Assembly: GCF_000341285.1 (NCBI RefSeq)
Contig: NW_005178425.1
Span: 1 to 64,000, forward strand
Reading direction: 5' to 3'
Length of the DNA: 64,000 bases
Source: Galdieria sulphuraria
Taxonomy: Eukaryota; Rhodophyta; Bangiophyceae; Galdieriales; Galdieriaceae
The notes beneath the pieces are model-generated. The model was given only the letters and a program-made list of their open reading frames with translations, was not told the origin of the DNA and ran no database searches. Shown in pieces: positions 54,903-64,000 of this stretch. The translations under genes were made by a program, and so were the position numbers. Position 1 is the stretch's first letter. Each line of letters opens with the position of its first letter.

Positions 54903-56901
54903 TTAGTCACTAAATACTTCTGGAGCGTGCTCAGGTTCGAAAGCCTTGTGCAATGCTACAAAAGAATGAAACTGACACTTAATATGGAAAGTGTCTCTAG
55001 ATTCTGGGCGTTGACAAGCAGAATTAGGTAACGTCAATACGGGAGAAAGCTCAGGAATATCCACATTCACCAACTCAAGTGAACGACAAACTTGGAAAGT
55101 GGAACGAAGGATCTTGTGAAGTTCTTCAAAGTTGGTAATCATGTCGTCCTGCTCACTTCTTGAGATTTGCACTAACTCTGTAGGCATCTTTAACAACTTG
55201 CTGAATAAATAAACACATATTACATGGAGACCCTTGGCTTCTTCAATACAAGGAAGAATACAGACTTCCACTGCTGGACCCAAATGGCGTCGTTCCATAA
55301 GATTCTTCAAAACCCGAATAATACCCTCCAACAGGAATAACAACCTCGATGCTGTAGAATAACTGATAACCTAAAGTCATATCAGAATAATAATACTTTG
55401 CATTCAAAACAATATCTACTACAACCTTTAAATAACGCTGATTGTTATGTGCACTTTGAACCTGATCTACTTGCTCGATTTCCAACCGGCGAAAAAAACG
55501 GTCCAAAGAATAGTTAGTCTCAAACTCTGTAAACTCTAAATGAAAACGATATTTGTCCAATATGAACGATGAATAACGACTGCAAATACTTCTTGCTGGA
55601 TGAACTGCAAGACTTTCATTTCTAGGCTTTGCCCAGTTCTTCGAAATGGTGTCCAAAAGAGGCAAACTGTCGTGTCTACCTTGCCAAAGAGAATCGATCG
55701 GTCCCTCTAAGGACAAACGATGAATCAAATATAAACACTTCAAAGTCATTGCTGCATCATTCACAACTGGTCGACTAGAAAGAATAAAAAGTATATCCAT
55801 CACATAAACTTTTCCCTCATTACAAAGTTCAACCAATTTGGTACATGTCATGCTCGGATTCCCACTAAGTCGACGATCAACAGCACGATCAACAATGGCA
55901 CTCAACTCATTACGAGTCAAACAATTATCTTTCCGAAGATCTTGCCAAATTTTCCATTCTGTTTCCACAAAGGGAATTGACACCGAATGTTTCGGAGGAG
56001 AAGATACAGAAGAGGCAAAAATATCATTACAAGGAAAGAAAACCTTATTCTCAGTAGCACTTGGTAAAGAGCTATTGCTTCTTCCATCATCTTCCGAAGA
56101 TGCGCGGGATCTTGTTTCTGCAGTAGCTTCACTTTGTGGAGAAAACAGTACTGCGTCATGAAAAGAAGCAAACTTGTTTTCTCTTGAGACATTCGAAACT
56201 GACTCTTGGTGAATACTGGTTGACTCCTCCGACGAACTAGTGTATGGACTAGGAACAATATCATCGTTACCAACTTCCGAGTTCGTAGAACGAATAGTTT
56301 GACTCTGACCCAAAAAAGAGGGAAAACTTGTTGTTGTTGCTTGAGTCCAAAATTGGTTTCCTTCCCTAGCAGGTGTTCCTGGAGTAGAACAACTTTTTGA
56401 AAGATTGCCTTCTTCTGGAGATTGCCTGCTGTTCTTTGGCAGCAACAATGTTGAAGGTAAAGGAGGATTGGGCTGCAGAGGAGCTGGAAACCTAGTTTTC
56501 ATAGGTGTCTTTGCTCCAATACTTTCTCTTTTGCCGACTTTCCCTGCAGAAGCAAAGGAAGAGAAACCGTCGTCTGTTCGAGTAAATAGTTCCATATCTT
56601 TGTCTTCTTTAGTAAAGTCAGTGTCAATGCTAAGTTTCTTCACCGACTGATTCAAATGCGTCACAAAAGGAGGGCCTTCTTTTTGATAACTAGAATAAGT
56701 GTCAACATTTGCAGCATCCAAGTGAAGGGTTGTTCGCTTCTTTGAGCTACTATTATCACAACCAGGGATGCTGAAGCCTTCCAACTCATCTATTAGTTCA
56801 CTTTGGTATTGTGACGAGCGTTGTGGCGCTCTCCAACCCCTTGAGCTGTAGTTTGTACCTGAACAAGAAGCGTTGTTTTCTTGTTGTCTCCCGTAGGACA
56901 T
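54903..56901 (-). CDS. ANTH-like clathrin adaptor (AP180-related)
   Basis: Two exons, 56901-55345 and 55304-54903, joined over a 40-nt intron, give 652 residues. The N-terminal 300 residues are Ser/Thr/Pro-rich and disordered. A helical domain then starts with KLVELCNEGKVYVMDILFIL and SRPVVNDAAMTLKCLYLIHR, close to the ANTH pattern W.V.LKAL.LIHRL..EG. It continues as YSSFILDKYRFHLEF and, across the splice, FYSIENLMERRHLGPAVEVC. ANTH domains bind PIP2 and clathrin in endocytosis. The order is reversed relative to AP180, whose ANTH domain is N-terminal, and the PIP2-binding Lys/His motif is not evident. Related architectures occur in kinase tails, so the exact family is open. Confidence 0.65.
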
Positions 56902-57261
56902 GTTCTCGAACAACAGTTTACCTTAAACACTGTCCAATATTCAAGAATATACAGACTCGAGTATTTCTTTAACGGCGTAAATAGTTTATGAAAGTACAAC
57001 AGCCATAATCTTTGTCCCGCTCTATTCTAAAATCATGAGAAATTCTTTGTCAATGAAAAAGAATGGAAAATGGTATTGTCAATACTAAAGTTCCACAAAA
57101 TAAATGAAGCAAGTGATAGTAGATTTGGAATAACAAAAGCTAGTATTCATGGAAAGAATGTTTAGTTATTCTTTACTGACCCAAAAAGGAACTCCAATTG
57201 TCTCTCTTCAAGGTGCTTGAAAAGCATCGTCCATTTGATTTATTTTTTGAAATTTGCGCCA
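56902..57261. other. Divergent promoter region
   Basis: About 360 bp between divergent genes. No gene, repeat or clear regulatory site was seen. Confidence 0.6.
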
Positions 57262-58765
57262 ATGAATTTCTCCAACACTTTCACCCGTAGAGGACCCACA
57301 AAGTTATCACCTTGTGGCACAAAAATCGCCAGTATCTATGATAATCAACTAGTTATATATAACAGTGTTGAGTTCAAAAACTTACAGGTACTTTGTTCCA
57401 TCTCTAAGAATTCGTTTCTTTAACCAAACCAATTTCAAGCAATGTAGTTTTCGGGAAACTATTACGTCACTCAAGTGGGCTCCAAACTCTCAACTTCTAC
57501 TCCTATTACCAAAGAGTAAAACATACATTCTAGTAAAAGAAGCTCTAACCGAAAGAAAAGCAGTCAAGATACAACTCTCTCCACTGGTTCGTGCTACTCC
57601 TTTTCGTATTATGCCGGTCCTTACTCTTGTTCCGATAGGGTTGCACAGATGCAGACTTTTGCCCAGACTCTTCACATATTGTGGTAACACTGGACTTTAA
57701 TTTGTCCATAATCTTCTTCTCCATAACAGGACAGTGGATGGGTAAGATAGAAGATATAGAAATGCCAATTCTTAAACGAAACGCGTATTCTTATGATGGT
57801 CGATATTATGCTCTGATTCGAAAGAAGAATGGCAGTTACTTTGTCAGTATTGTATGTATGGAAAATGTGTCGATATTGTTGAGCTTTCCAGTCTCTCTTC
57901 TGGATGTCACAGGTCTCTCTTGGTGCCCCAACGAATATACTATCATGATTCATTCTTCTTCGCTGTACAACCAACTTCAAGTTGTGTTGCCACAAGGAAA
58001 AGTCCTATTCTACTATCAGCCGTATACAGCAGCACTTGGCATGCGCGAAGCATTATGGTCTCCAACGGGAAATCTGTTAGCCATCGCAAGTTTCGATCAA
58101 GTTGTGCGTATTGTCAACACAGTTGTATCTAAAATGATAGCTGAATTTGAGCATACGGATATGATATATCCTCAACCGAACCAAAGTATCTTTATAGAAA
58201 GGCAAATCTCAACAACGCCCATCCATAATGACAAAGGAAATATTGGAAAACAAAAAATTCTAATGCAGCCAAACTCTCATAGACTTGATCATCATTTTGT
58301 TATGGAGACCGAACCAGTAAAATTAAAATATCGTCCAGCTGATATGACTAAACCCAATCCAAGGCAAGGAATTTCTCAAATCAAATGGAGCTTCGACGGA
58401 AAATATTTAGCTTCTTGCAATGAAAATACTCCTCATGTCTTATGGATCTGGAATATCCTTGAAATGGAACTTGAAGCCGTTTTCATTTGTAAGGCAAACA
58501 TAAAGGTGATACATTGGAATCCATGTTGTACACAACTTGCTTTTGTAACAGGTTCCGAATATTTATTTCTATGGAATTCAAAAGGTCAGTCATTCTATTG
58601 TCAACAACAACCTTGTATTAAGGGATCCTTCTTCATATAGATGCTGTAAGTGTTCCATTACCGTTCTCTGGATTCCAAGCTCAGTCTTGTGCTTGGCCTT
58701 TGGAAGAGAAAGGACCACTTTTACTTACAGATAAGAGTCAATTCTGTATTGTGATGAATGAATGA
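57262..58765 (+). CDS. WRAP73: WD-repeat protein WRAP73 (WDR8)
   Basis: Four exons (57262-57387, 57440-57586, 57639-58584, 58641-58765) with introns of 52, 52 and 56 nt give 447 residues, against 460 in humans. The start MNFSNTFTRRGPTKLSPCG matches WRAP73 MNFSEVF...CKFSPDG. Repeats continue with ITSLKWAPNSQLLLLLP, DFCPDSSHIVVTL, LTGLSWCPN, ALWSPTGNLLAIASFD, PNPRQGISQIKWSFDGKYL and VIHWNPCCTQLAF, in the same order as in WRAP73. The last exon (DAVSVPLPFSGF) completes the final blade. WRAP73 works with SSX2IP/Msd1 at microtubule-organising centres and spindle poles. Confidence 0.9.
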
Positions 58766-58817
58766 AGACATGATTCAGCACTAACGTACAAGAAGTCAAG
58801 GTTCCTCTCTCTCTTGT

Positions 58818-59718
58818 TTACACTTTCGAGTCGCTTCTACAAGTAATATGAAAACCATGATTGAGTGGTCCATGTCCACTTCCTATACGGTAACTGTGTT
58901 CCATACAACCAAAAACATATTCCTTTGCATTTGCAACAGCGTCTCTCAAAGCAAATCCTTTTGCAAGATATGCACAAATAGCCGAAGCAGTAGTACAACC
59001 AGTTCCATGAGTATTCAAAGTGTGCAAACGTGGTCTCGCATAAACTTCAAACCCTTGGGAATCCAACAAAATATCTATACAAGAATCGTCAAGTTCTGAG
59101 CTTGCAATGTTATGACCACCCTTGATCAACACAGCTTTTGCACCGAAGCCTAATAGTTCCTTTGCTGCTTCCCGAACATCTTGCAAAGATTCCACTTCTC
59201 TTCCAATCAAGGCACATACCTCAGGTATGTTGGGGGTGATCAACGTGGCAAGTGGAAACAAATCTTTTTTTAAAGTTTCCAAGGCATCTTCTGTTAACAA
59301 ATATTGACCACCTTTTGCCTAAAAACTAAAAATCTCAAAACTACGACGAACCCAAAACGTAGCTTACCACAAGAACAGGATCGACAACAAGTTGTCCAAA
59401 AGAATATTGTTTCAAAGCTAAAACAAGTTCTTGAATTGTATCCGCACTATATAACATACCAGTTTTTACTGCCGTGATTGGAATATCTGACAATATCGAC
59501 TCTAACTGCTGCCTAACAAACCAAGGCTCTATCGGGTATATCCCTTGAACACCCAAAGTATTTTGTGCAGTAACTGCAGTAACTACACTAGTTCCGTAAA
59601 CGCCTAAAGCTAACAAAGTCTTCAAGTCCGCTTGAATACCTGCTCCAGCACAAGAGTCAGAACCTGCCACTATTAGTGCACAAGGCGGACTGTAACCCTC
59701 TTTTAAACAAGTTTTCAT
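58818..59718 (-). CDS. thiD: Hydroxymethylpyrimidine (phosphate) kinase
   Basis: Two exons, 59718-59368 and 59318-58818, with a 49-nt intron, give 283 residues. The N-terminal LIVAGSDSCAGAGIQADLKT is the ThiD substrate loop, GVYGTSVVTAVTAQNT follows, and PVLVAKGGQYLL spans the splice. LITPNIPEVCALIG and the anion-hole HTLNTHGTGCTTASAI complete the ribokinase-fold core. The enzyme phosphorylates HMP and HMP-P for thiamine synthesis. There is no TenA or ThiE fusion as in many plant and fungal forms. The ATG overlaps the stop codon of the HtrA2-like gene upstream on the same strand. No transit peptide is evident. Confidence 0.94.
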
Positions 59719-60453
59719 GAATTCTTCATCACTTCAGGTTGAATCGTTAACGAAATCGTTTCACTTCTCTCGCCTCGAATAATTTTCACTTGAATTGGCT
59801 TATCAACTCGATAACCTAAAATATCTAAAAACTCTCGTGTTGACTTGACTGGCTTTCCATCAAACTCAACTATGACATCTCCCGCTCGCAAACCACCACG
59901 GTCTGCAGGTGAACCTGGCAAAACCTGAGGTACCAGTACGCCATAATTGACACCATTTGGAAAATGAGGATCCCTTTCTTTCAATTCCTCCAATACCCGA
60001 GGACTCAAAGTCAATAGTTTAATACCCTATCTAGTAAGCAAAAAGTTTTCAACGAAACAAAACTACCTCTTACCAAATAAGGACGTTTCACAAATCCATG
60101 CAGTTTTAACTGCTCTACTACTTCCTTTACCAAATCAATTGGTAGAGCAAAACTAATGCCATCTGAACGAAGTGCTTTCATCGTGTTGATACCGACAACT
60201 TCTCCATCTAAGTTCACCAAGGGACCTCCAGAATTGCCGACATTGATTGCTGCATCAGTTTGAATGAAGGCAAGTTTCGAAGACCCTGGAAATCCCAACT
60301 CATAAGACTCTCTTTGGACCGCACTAACAATACCCGATGTAACCGAATTCGCCAACATTAAAGGACTTCCTAAAGCAATGACCCACTCTCCGGGACGAAG
60401 ATTGCGAGACTTTCCCAATTTGGCACAAGGCAATGGTTGACCAGCATCTATCT

Positions 60454-60489
<36 letters not shown>

Positions 60490-61173
60490 GTTACATATGA
60501 ACTACGGTAGGAGAGATATTTTCATATGATAGCTTACCTTTATGATAGCTAAATCTGATAAGGTATCATGGCTATGAAGTTTTCCAGGAAACGCTCTTCC
60601 ATCTTGTAAAGTGACAGTTACTTGACCAGTGTAGTGCGATGCTTCGGAAACGACGTGGGCATTAGTAAGAATGAAGCCTTGAGGGTCAATAATAAAACCT
60701 GAACCGGAAGACTGTTGAACTTCTCGAGGACCGATAGGCCCCAGCCAAGGACTAGGTGGTCCTTCGGAAGTCACTGTTATATTGACTACTGCCGGTGCAA
60801 CTTTAGCTACTGCATCTGCTATTGCATAGCGATTCATCACACCTCCTTCCGCACTGCCCGATGCCTGATCACCCTCAAAGCTGCCAAGCTTTATCATCTT
60901 GGAATTGTTATCGCCATTCAAAGTGCACATTTGCACTACGTCGCTGTTGTCGATTCGATATTTAGAATTCTCGTCGCCATAAAGACAGTAATAAGAAACT
61001 ATGCTTCCCAGTGCGCCAACCACGGTACCAGTTACAAAATAAAAACCATACTTTAAAGAAGTTGAAAAACGTTGGGAAGTCCTATAAAAACGATCATAGT
61101 TCCTGACTTTATCAACACTCTTAGTCGTTTTGATAAAAGTTGCCAGACTCCGCAGCAAAGCATATCGTTGCAT
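59715..61173 (-). CDS. HTRA2: HtrA2-like serine protease, likely mitochondrial
   Basis: Three exons (61173-60538, 60451-60074, 60026-59715) with introns of 86 and 47 nt give 441 residues. The first 35 residues are Arg/Ser/Thr-rich without acids, followed by a membrane helix ([21 protein letters not shown]), the layout of an inner-membrane anchored HtrA2/Omi. The trypsin-like domain has His173 (TNAHVV), Asp207 (LSDLAII) and Ser286 (GNSGGP). GISFALPID and a single C-terminal PDZ domain ([21 protein letters not shown]) follow. It degrades damaged proteins in the intermembrane space. No AVPS-type IAP-binding motif was seen. The 86-nt intron is the longest found and holds a TA repeat. Confidence 0.93.
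60457..60486. repeat. (AT)15 microsatellite inside HtrA2 intron 1
   Basis: Fifteen uninterrupted AT units within the first intron of the HtrA2-like gene. Without it that intron would be about 56 nt, the usual size here. Confidence 0.9.
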
Positions 61174-61250
61174 CTTCACAAATTACTCTCAAAATTCAAT
61201 CTTGGCATATTTAAGTGGAGAAAAAGGAATTCGTCTGTATTTGCGTTCAT

Positions 61251-61707
61251 ATGACAGAACAAATAGAGCATTGGTTGAAAGGTCTTGAGAAACAACTTGA
61301 GGCAGCAAAGGCTTGCAGTGACAAACATCAAGCGGAAGAAAAAGCGCAAGACGTGTTGAAGAAAAGTTCTCAGGTGTCGAGACTGTTGGTATCTGTTTTA
61401 CCTGAGGAAGTTAGACATTATTGGGTGGGAGAACTAGAACGGATGGAAGAGAGTGTGACTCAGAATGGAGGTAAGAGAGGCTACGTTGACTGCTTCTTTG
61501 TGTTGAGAGTTTGTCCGAGTTTGTTGCTCCTGTTGTGGAAGGAAGTTACTGCAAGATGAAGGAATACTATGCTCACTTGGATGTCGAGAAAAATTCTGCA
61601 ACAAAACTTGTTTGAAAAGAGGTCTTCAAGAACATAGAAAAAGATGTTTAGGGGACAAGAAACGAAAATTACGTCGATTACTTGAGCAAAATGGAATAGA
61701 ATGGTAA
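61251..61707 (+). CDS. Small MYND-like zinc-finger protein
   Basis: Two exons, 61251-61470 and 61508-61707, with a 37-nt intron, give 139 residues. The N-terminal 75 residues are a helical, charged region. After the splice comes VCCSCCGRKLLQDEGILC, followed by SLGCREKFCNKTCLKRG and LQEHRKRCLG. This gives a C-x2-C ... C-x3-C-x4-C-x3-C ... H-x3-C series like MYND or HIT zinc fingers (two zinc ions). A basic tail ends RRLLEQNGIEW. MYND fingers bind proline-rich partners. The finger appears only when the exons are joined, supporting the intron. No closer family was recognised. It starts 77 bp from the divergent HtrA2-like gene. Confidence 0.7.
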
Positions 61708-61747
61708 AAACAAAACATAAGTTCCATACGGAAACCGGAAGTTATCA

Positions 61748-63576
61748 TTAGGCTTCTAAACAAGGTCTTTGCGTCTGTACCAATCGTGCCGGATTCACTT
61801 TTAGGAAACTCGCGTAAGAACCATAAAGGTTCAACTGTAGTGGACCACCTCCTATAAAAAGATTCTGTCCATCTTCAGTGTAACTACAAAATAGTCATTA
61901 TCAAGCTATTCTAAACGTTCAAGAGTCACATACCTCATACAGTATACAGCCGGATTATAGTCCTCAATGAGATGAGGTCCAGGACTATCAGTCTGATTTT
62001 CTTGACGAACCCAGCCACGACCTAGTCGAAGTCCACGATGACCATTCCGAACCAGACTCTCACTATCCTTACGTAAGTCATAAAAAAAGAGTCTTCCTGT
62101 TCCGAATCCAATGGTCAACATATGATAACGGACTATGAGACTTCGTATATGTGAAGCATGCAAATTACTTATGAAATACAAGGCCTTTTGAATTCTTCCT
62201 GCTCGAGGATCTACCATGTACAAACGAACATGACTTCCCACAAAGTATACATTTCTTTCTGGATAATATGCCAAAGTAACTGCATCACGAGAAGATGAAA
62301 GAGGAACGGTACTAATAGACTTCCTCTGTTCCACATCCCAAACTTGAAACTCACCATCCTCTTCATTCGAGAGAGACAGGATACCAAACTGCTTATGAAA
62401 AGGGTCACTCTTAATCTCTCGGATTCTACGTTCACTCCCATGATCTACCAATTTTGAAATACTTTTGAAAATTGGAACCTCTTCTCTCTCATATGAAGGA
62501 TTTCTTTCAAGCAGTATGTTGTCGACGACACTTTCATTTGGCTCCGTGTTCCACGCATAAACTTTACCATCTCTTCCTGCAGTCGCAAACACACTGTCAT
62601 TTAGCCAATCTGCAGCAAAAATCCAATCAGAATGTTCCGAAAAACCGGCCAATGGCTTAGGACATTTCGTACTGGAAAGAAAACTTTTAGCGTCCCATAA
62701 CAACATTTGATGAGAAGAACATCCGCTGGTAACTACTGTTCCATTTAACGGATGAAATAATACCACTCGAATACCGCCATGACAAGGATACGAAACGCTT
62801 CGATCAGATAAGGTTATTGGTGTTACGGAAATTGAAGGAGGCGAAAATACGTTCATTCTTAGTTGAGAAGAGTCTATGACTAGTAGTTTATGATTTTTCG
62901 TCCCAGCCAAAATATATCGTTGTGTCTCGTTCTGACTGTGACACAACGGAAGCCAACCACAGGAAAAAACCTTATCTAGAGAAAGACTTGCCACGTCCAA
63001 TTCTATTTCATCACTCAAGAAAGGAAAACGCTCAGACAAACGTTCACAACGATAATTAGAAATAAAAAAACTCCTCCAACTCTGATTTCTTTTGGCTATT
63101 TATGAAATAGAACAATAGACATAAACCTATACGAACCTCTTCGAATTAACATAACAAGGCCAGCGAGTAAAGGCTAGTTTTCTCCAAAGGTTATCCTCCA
63201 CATGTGTTGCCTCTCTCCATTTCCTACACACAAGGGAACACTCCGGTATTCCTTCTGGAGGTAGATACGAAAAAATGTTTGCCAACAATTCTTGTGGCAA
63301 ACAGTTAATACCCTTTCTTGAGTCAAGACTACTCTCAACAGCCGATGTTTCTTCTACTGTTGTCTGTACAGAATCTCCTCTTTATGAAATATTTTGAGAA
63401 GTGGATGGAATAAAAATTGAAATATCGTACCTCTTCCTCTTTTTAGGCGAGCCTACACTAAAAGGTTTCATACCAATCCTCGTTTCATTTCGACACGAAT
63501 CTTCGAAATGTCTTCCAGACCAACTCATTCCATTTGTCCATTGTTTGAATGACTTGAAACTGTATAAGGTTTTCAT
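61748..63576 (-). CDS. F-box/WD40 protein with DCAF12-like propeller
   Basis: Four exons (63576-63431, 63379-63137, 63079-61934, 61883-61748) with introns of 51, 57 and 50 nt give 556 residues. A basic KKRKR patch is near residue 45. The second exon encodes an F-box (CLPQELLANIFSYLPPEG, then CSLVCRKWREA and LWRKLAFTRW), continued across the splice as SWRSFF. The remainder is a WD40 propeller whose blocks (LDKVFSCGWLP, YILAGTKNHKLLVID, HSDWIFAADWLNDSVFA, DGKVYAWNTE, ITIGFGTGRLFFYDLRKD-type, DGQNLFIGGGPL) follow DCAF12. F-box proteins recruit substrates to SCF ubiquitin ligases, while DCAF12 normally serves CUL4-DDB1, so this is an unusual combination. Confidence 0.85.
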
Positions 63577-64000
63577 AATAACAAGTATCCTTCAGTGATA
63601 GATAAATTTGAGTATATTGTGAAAAGTAAGAGTTTGGAAGTCTTCGGGAGACTCTGAGCGATGGGCACTCCTCTTCCTTCTGAGTGCACGACTGGCAGTT
63701 CCATTGGGTTACTAACGACTACAACTGATAAAAAATTTTCCGCTGTTATAAAATAAGAACCATTCTATCTACTTCTTATGTTTACTTCCTGTGTACCGAT
63801 ATGCTTTTTGCAAACTATGCCAAATTGCCTGGAGGTTATCATATATTTTTGAATCCTTGTGTCCTTACAACCAAGAAGAAGTTATCCTTGTCGAACTACA
63901 AAAATGAAAACTGTGGATTTTCTCTCCCATAAAGTTCAAGTTTTCTCTATTGAGTTTTGACTTCACTAAAAGAGCGAGTCCGATGTTTCAGAAAATCACT
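63577..64000. other. Right edge, possible partial gene
   Basis: About 420 bp. A plus-strand segment near 63775-63905 reads as protein-like (CKLCQIAWRLSYIFESLC, ending in a stop), and a TACTAAC branch-point-like string occurs near 63704. A small spliced gene or last exon is possible, but I cannot identify one with confidence. Confidence 0.35.

Noticed and set aside
1-64000. CRISPR arrays, rRNA genes, LTR elements or virus-like elements
   Set aside because: No regularly spaced repeats, rRNA segments, reverse transcriptase, integrase or capsid-like protein was seen anywhere in the window.

Overview
This is nuclear DNA of a eukaryote with a compact genome. It is AT-rich. Most genes are cut by tiny GT...AG introns of about 37-57 nt (extremes 30 and 86 nt). 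The gene set is plainly eukaryotic: spliceosome, Mediator, proteasome lid, GARP, PAF1 complex, DNA polymerase epsilon. One protein looks cyanobacterial or plastid-related (DUF2301-like). These traits together fit a unicellular red alga of the Galdieria (Cyanidiophyceae) type best. That assignment is an inference from gene style and was not tested by any search.

Left part (1-19.7 kb) is gene-poor. It holds two tandem paralogues of a large protein with an N-terminal P-loop NTPase (STAND/archaeal-ATPase or Crinkler-RHS style) and a C-terminal PD-(D/E)XK-like domain. The first (5355-7475) is intact; the second (8035-10155) looks broken. Further on are an amino-acid transporter (13046-14560), a coiled-coil protein of unknown function (16498-17535), and long stretches with no supportable gene.

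Right part (19.7-63.6 kb) is dense, with gaps often under 100 bp. In order: a GT69/CAP59-type glycosyltransferase; PRP31; RRS1; a nicotinamidase scattered over seven exons; MED8; a DUF2301-like membrane protein; VAP (MSP domain); RPN5; an ABCA-type transporter in nine exons; a Mei2-like RNA-binding protein; POLE2/DPB2; an unknown organelle-like protein; an RNase D-like exonuclease; a bZIP factor; an SOAT/DGAT1-type acyltransferase; a heat-shock factor; PAF1; VPS51; an ELMO-domain protein; a small membrane protein; an ANTH-like clathrin adaptor; WRAP73; ThiD; an HtrA2-like protease; a small MYND-like zinc-finger protein; and an F-box/WD40 (DCAF12-like) protein.

Many genes were assembled by hand by joining exons whose phases match and whose joined protein fits a known family. 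The order is largely housekeeping with no operon logic. Three junctions are extremely tight: two divergent pairs with only 17 and 22 bp between start codons, and one same-strand pair (HtrA2/ThiD) whose stop and start codons overlap by four bases. The most unusual material is the tandem NTPase/nuclease-like pair and the extreme compaction of introns and intergenic space.
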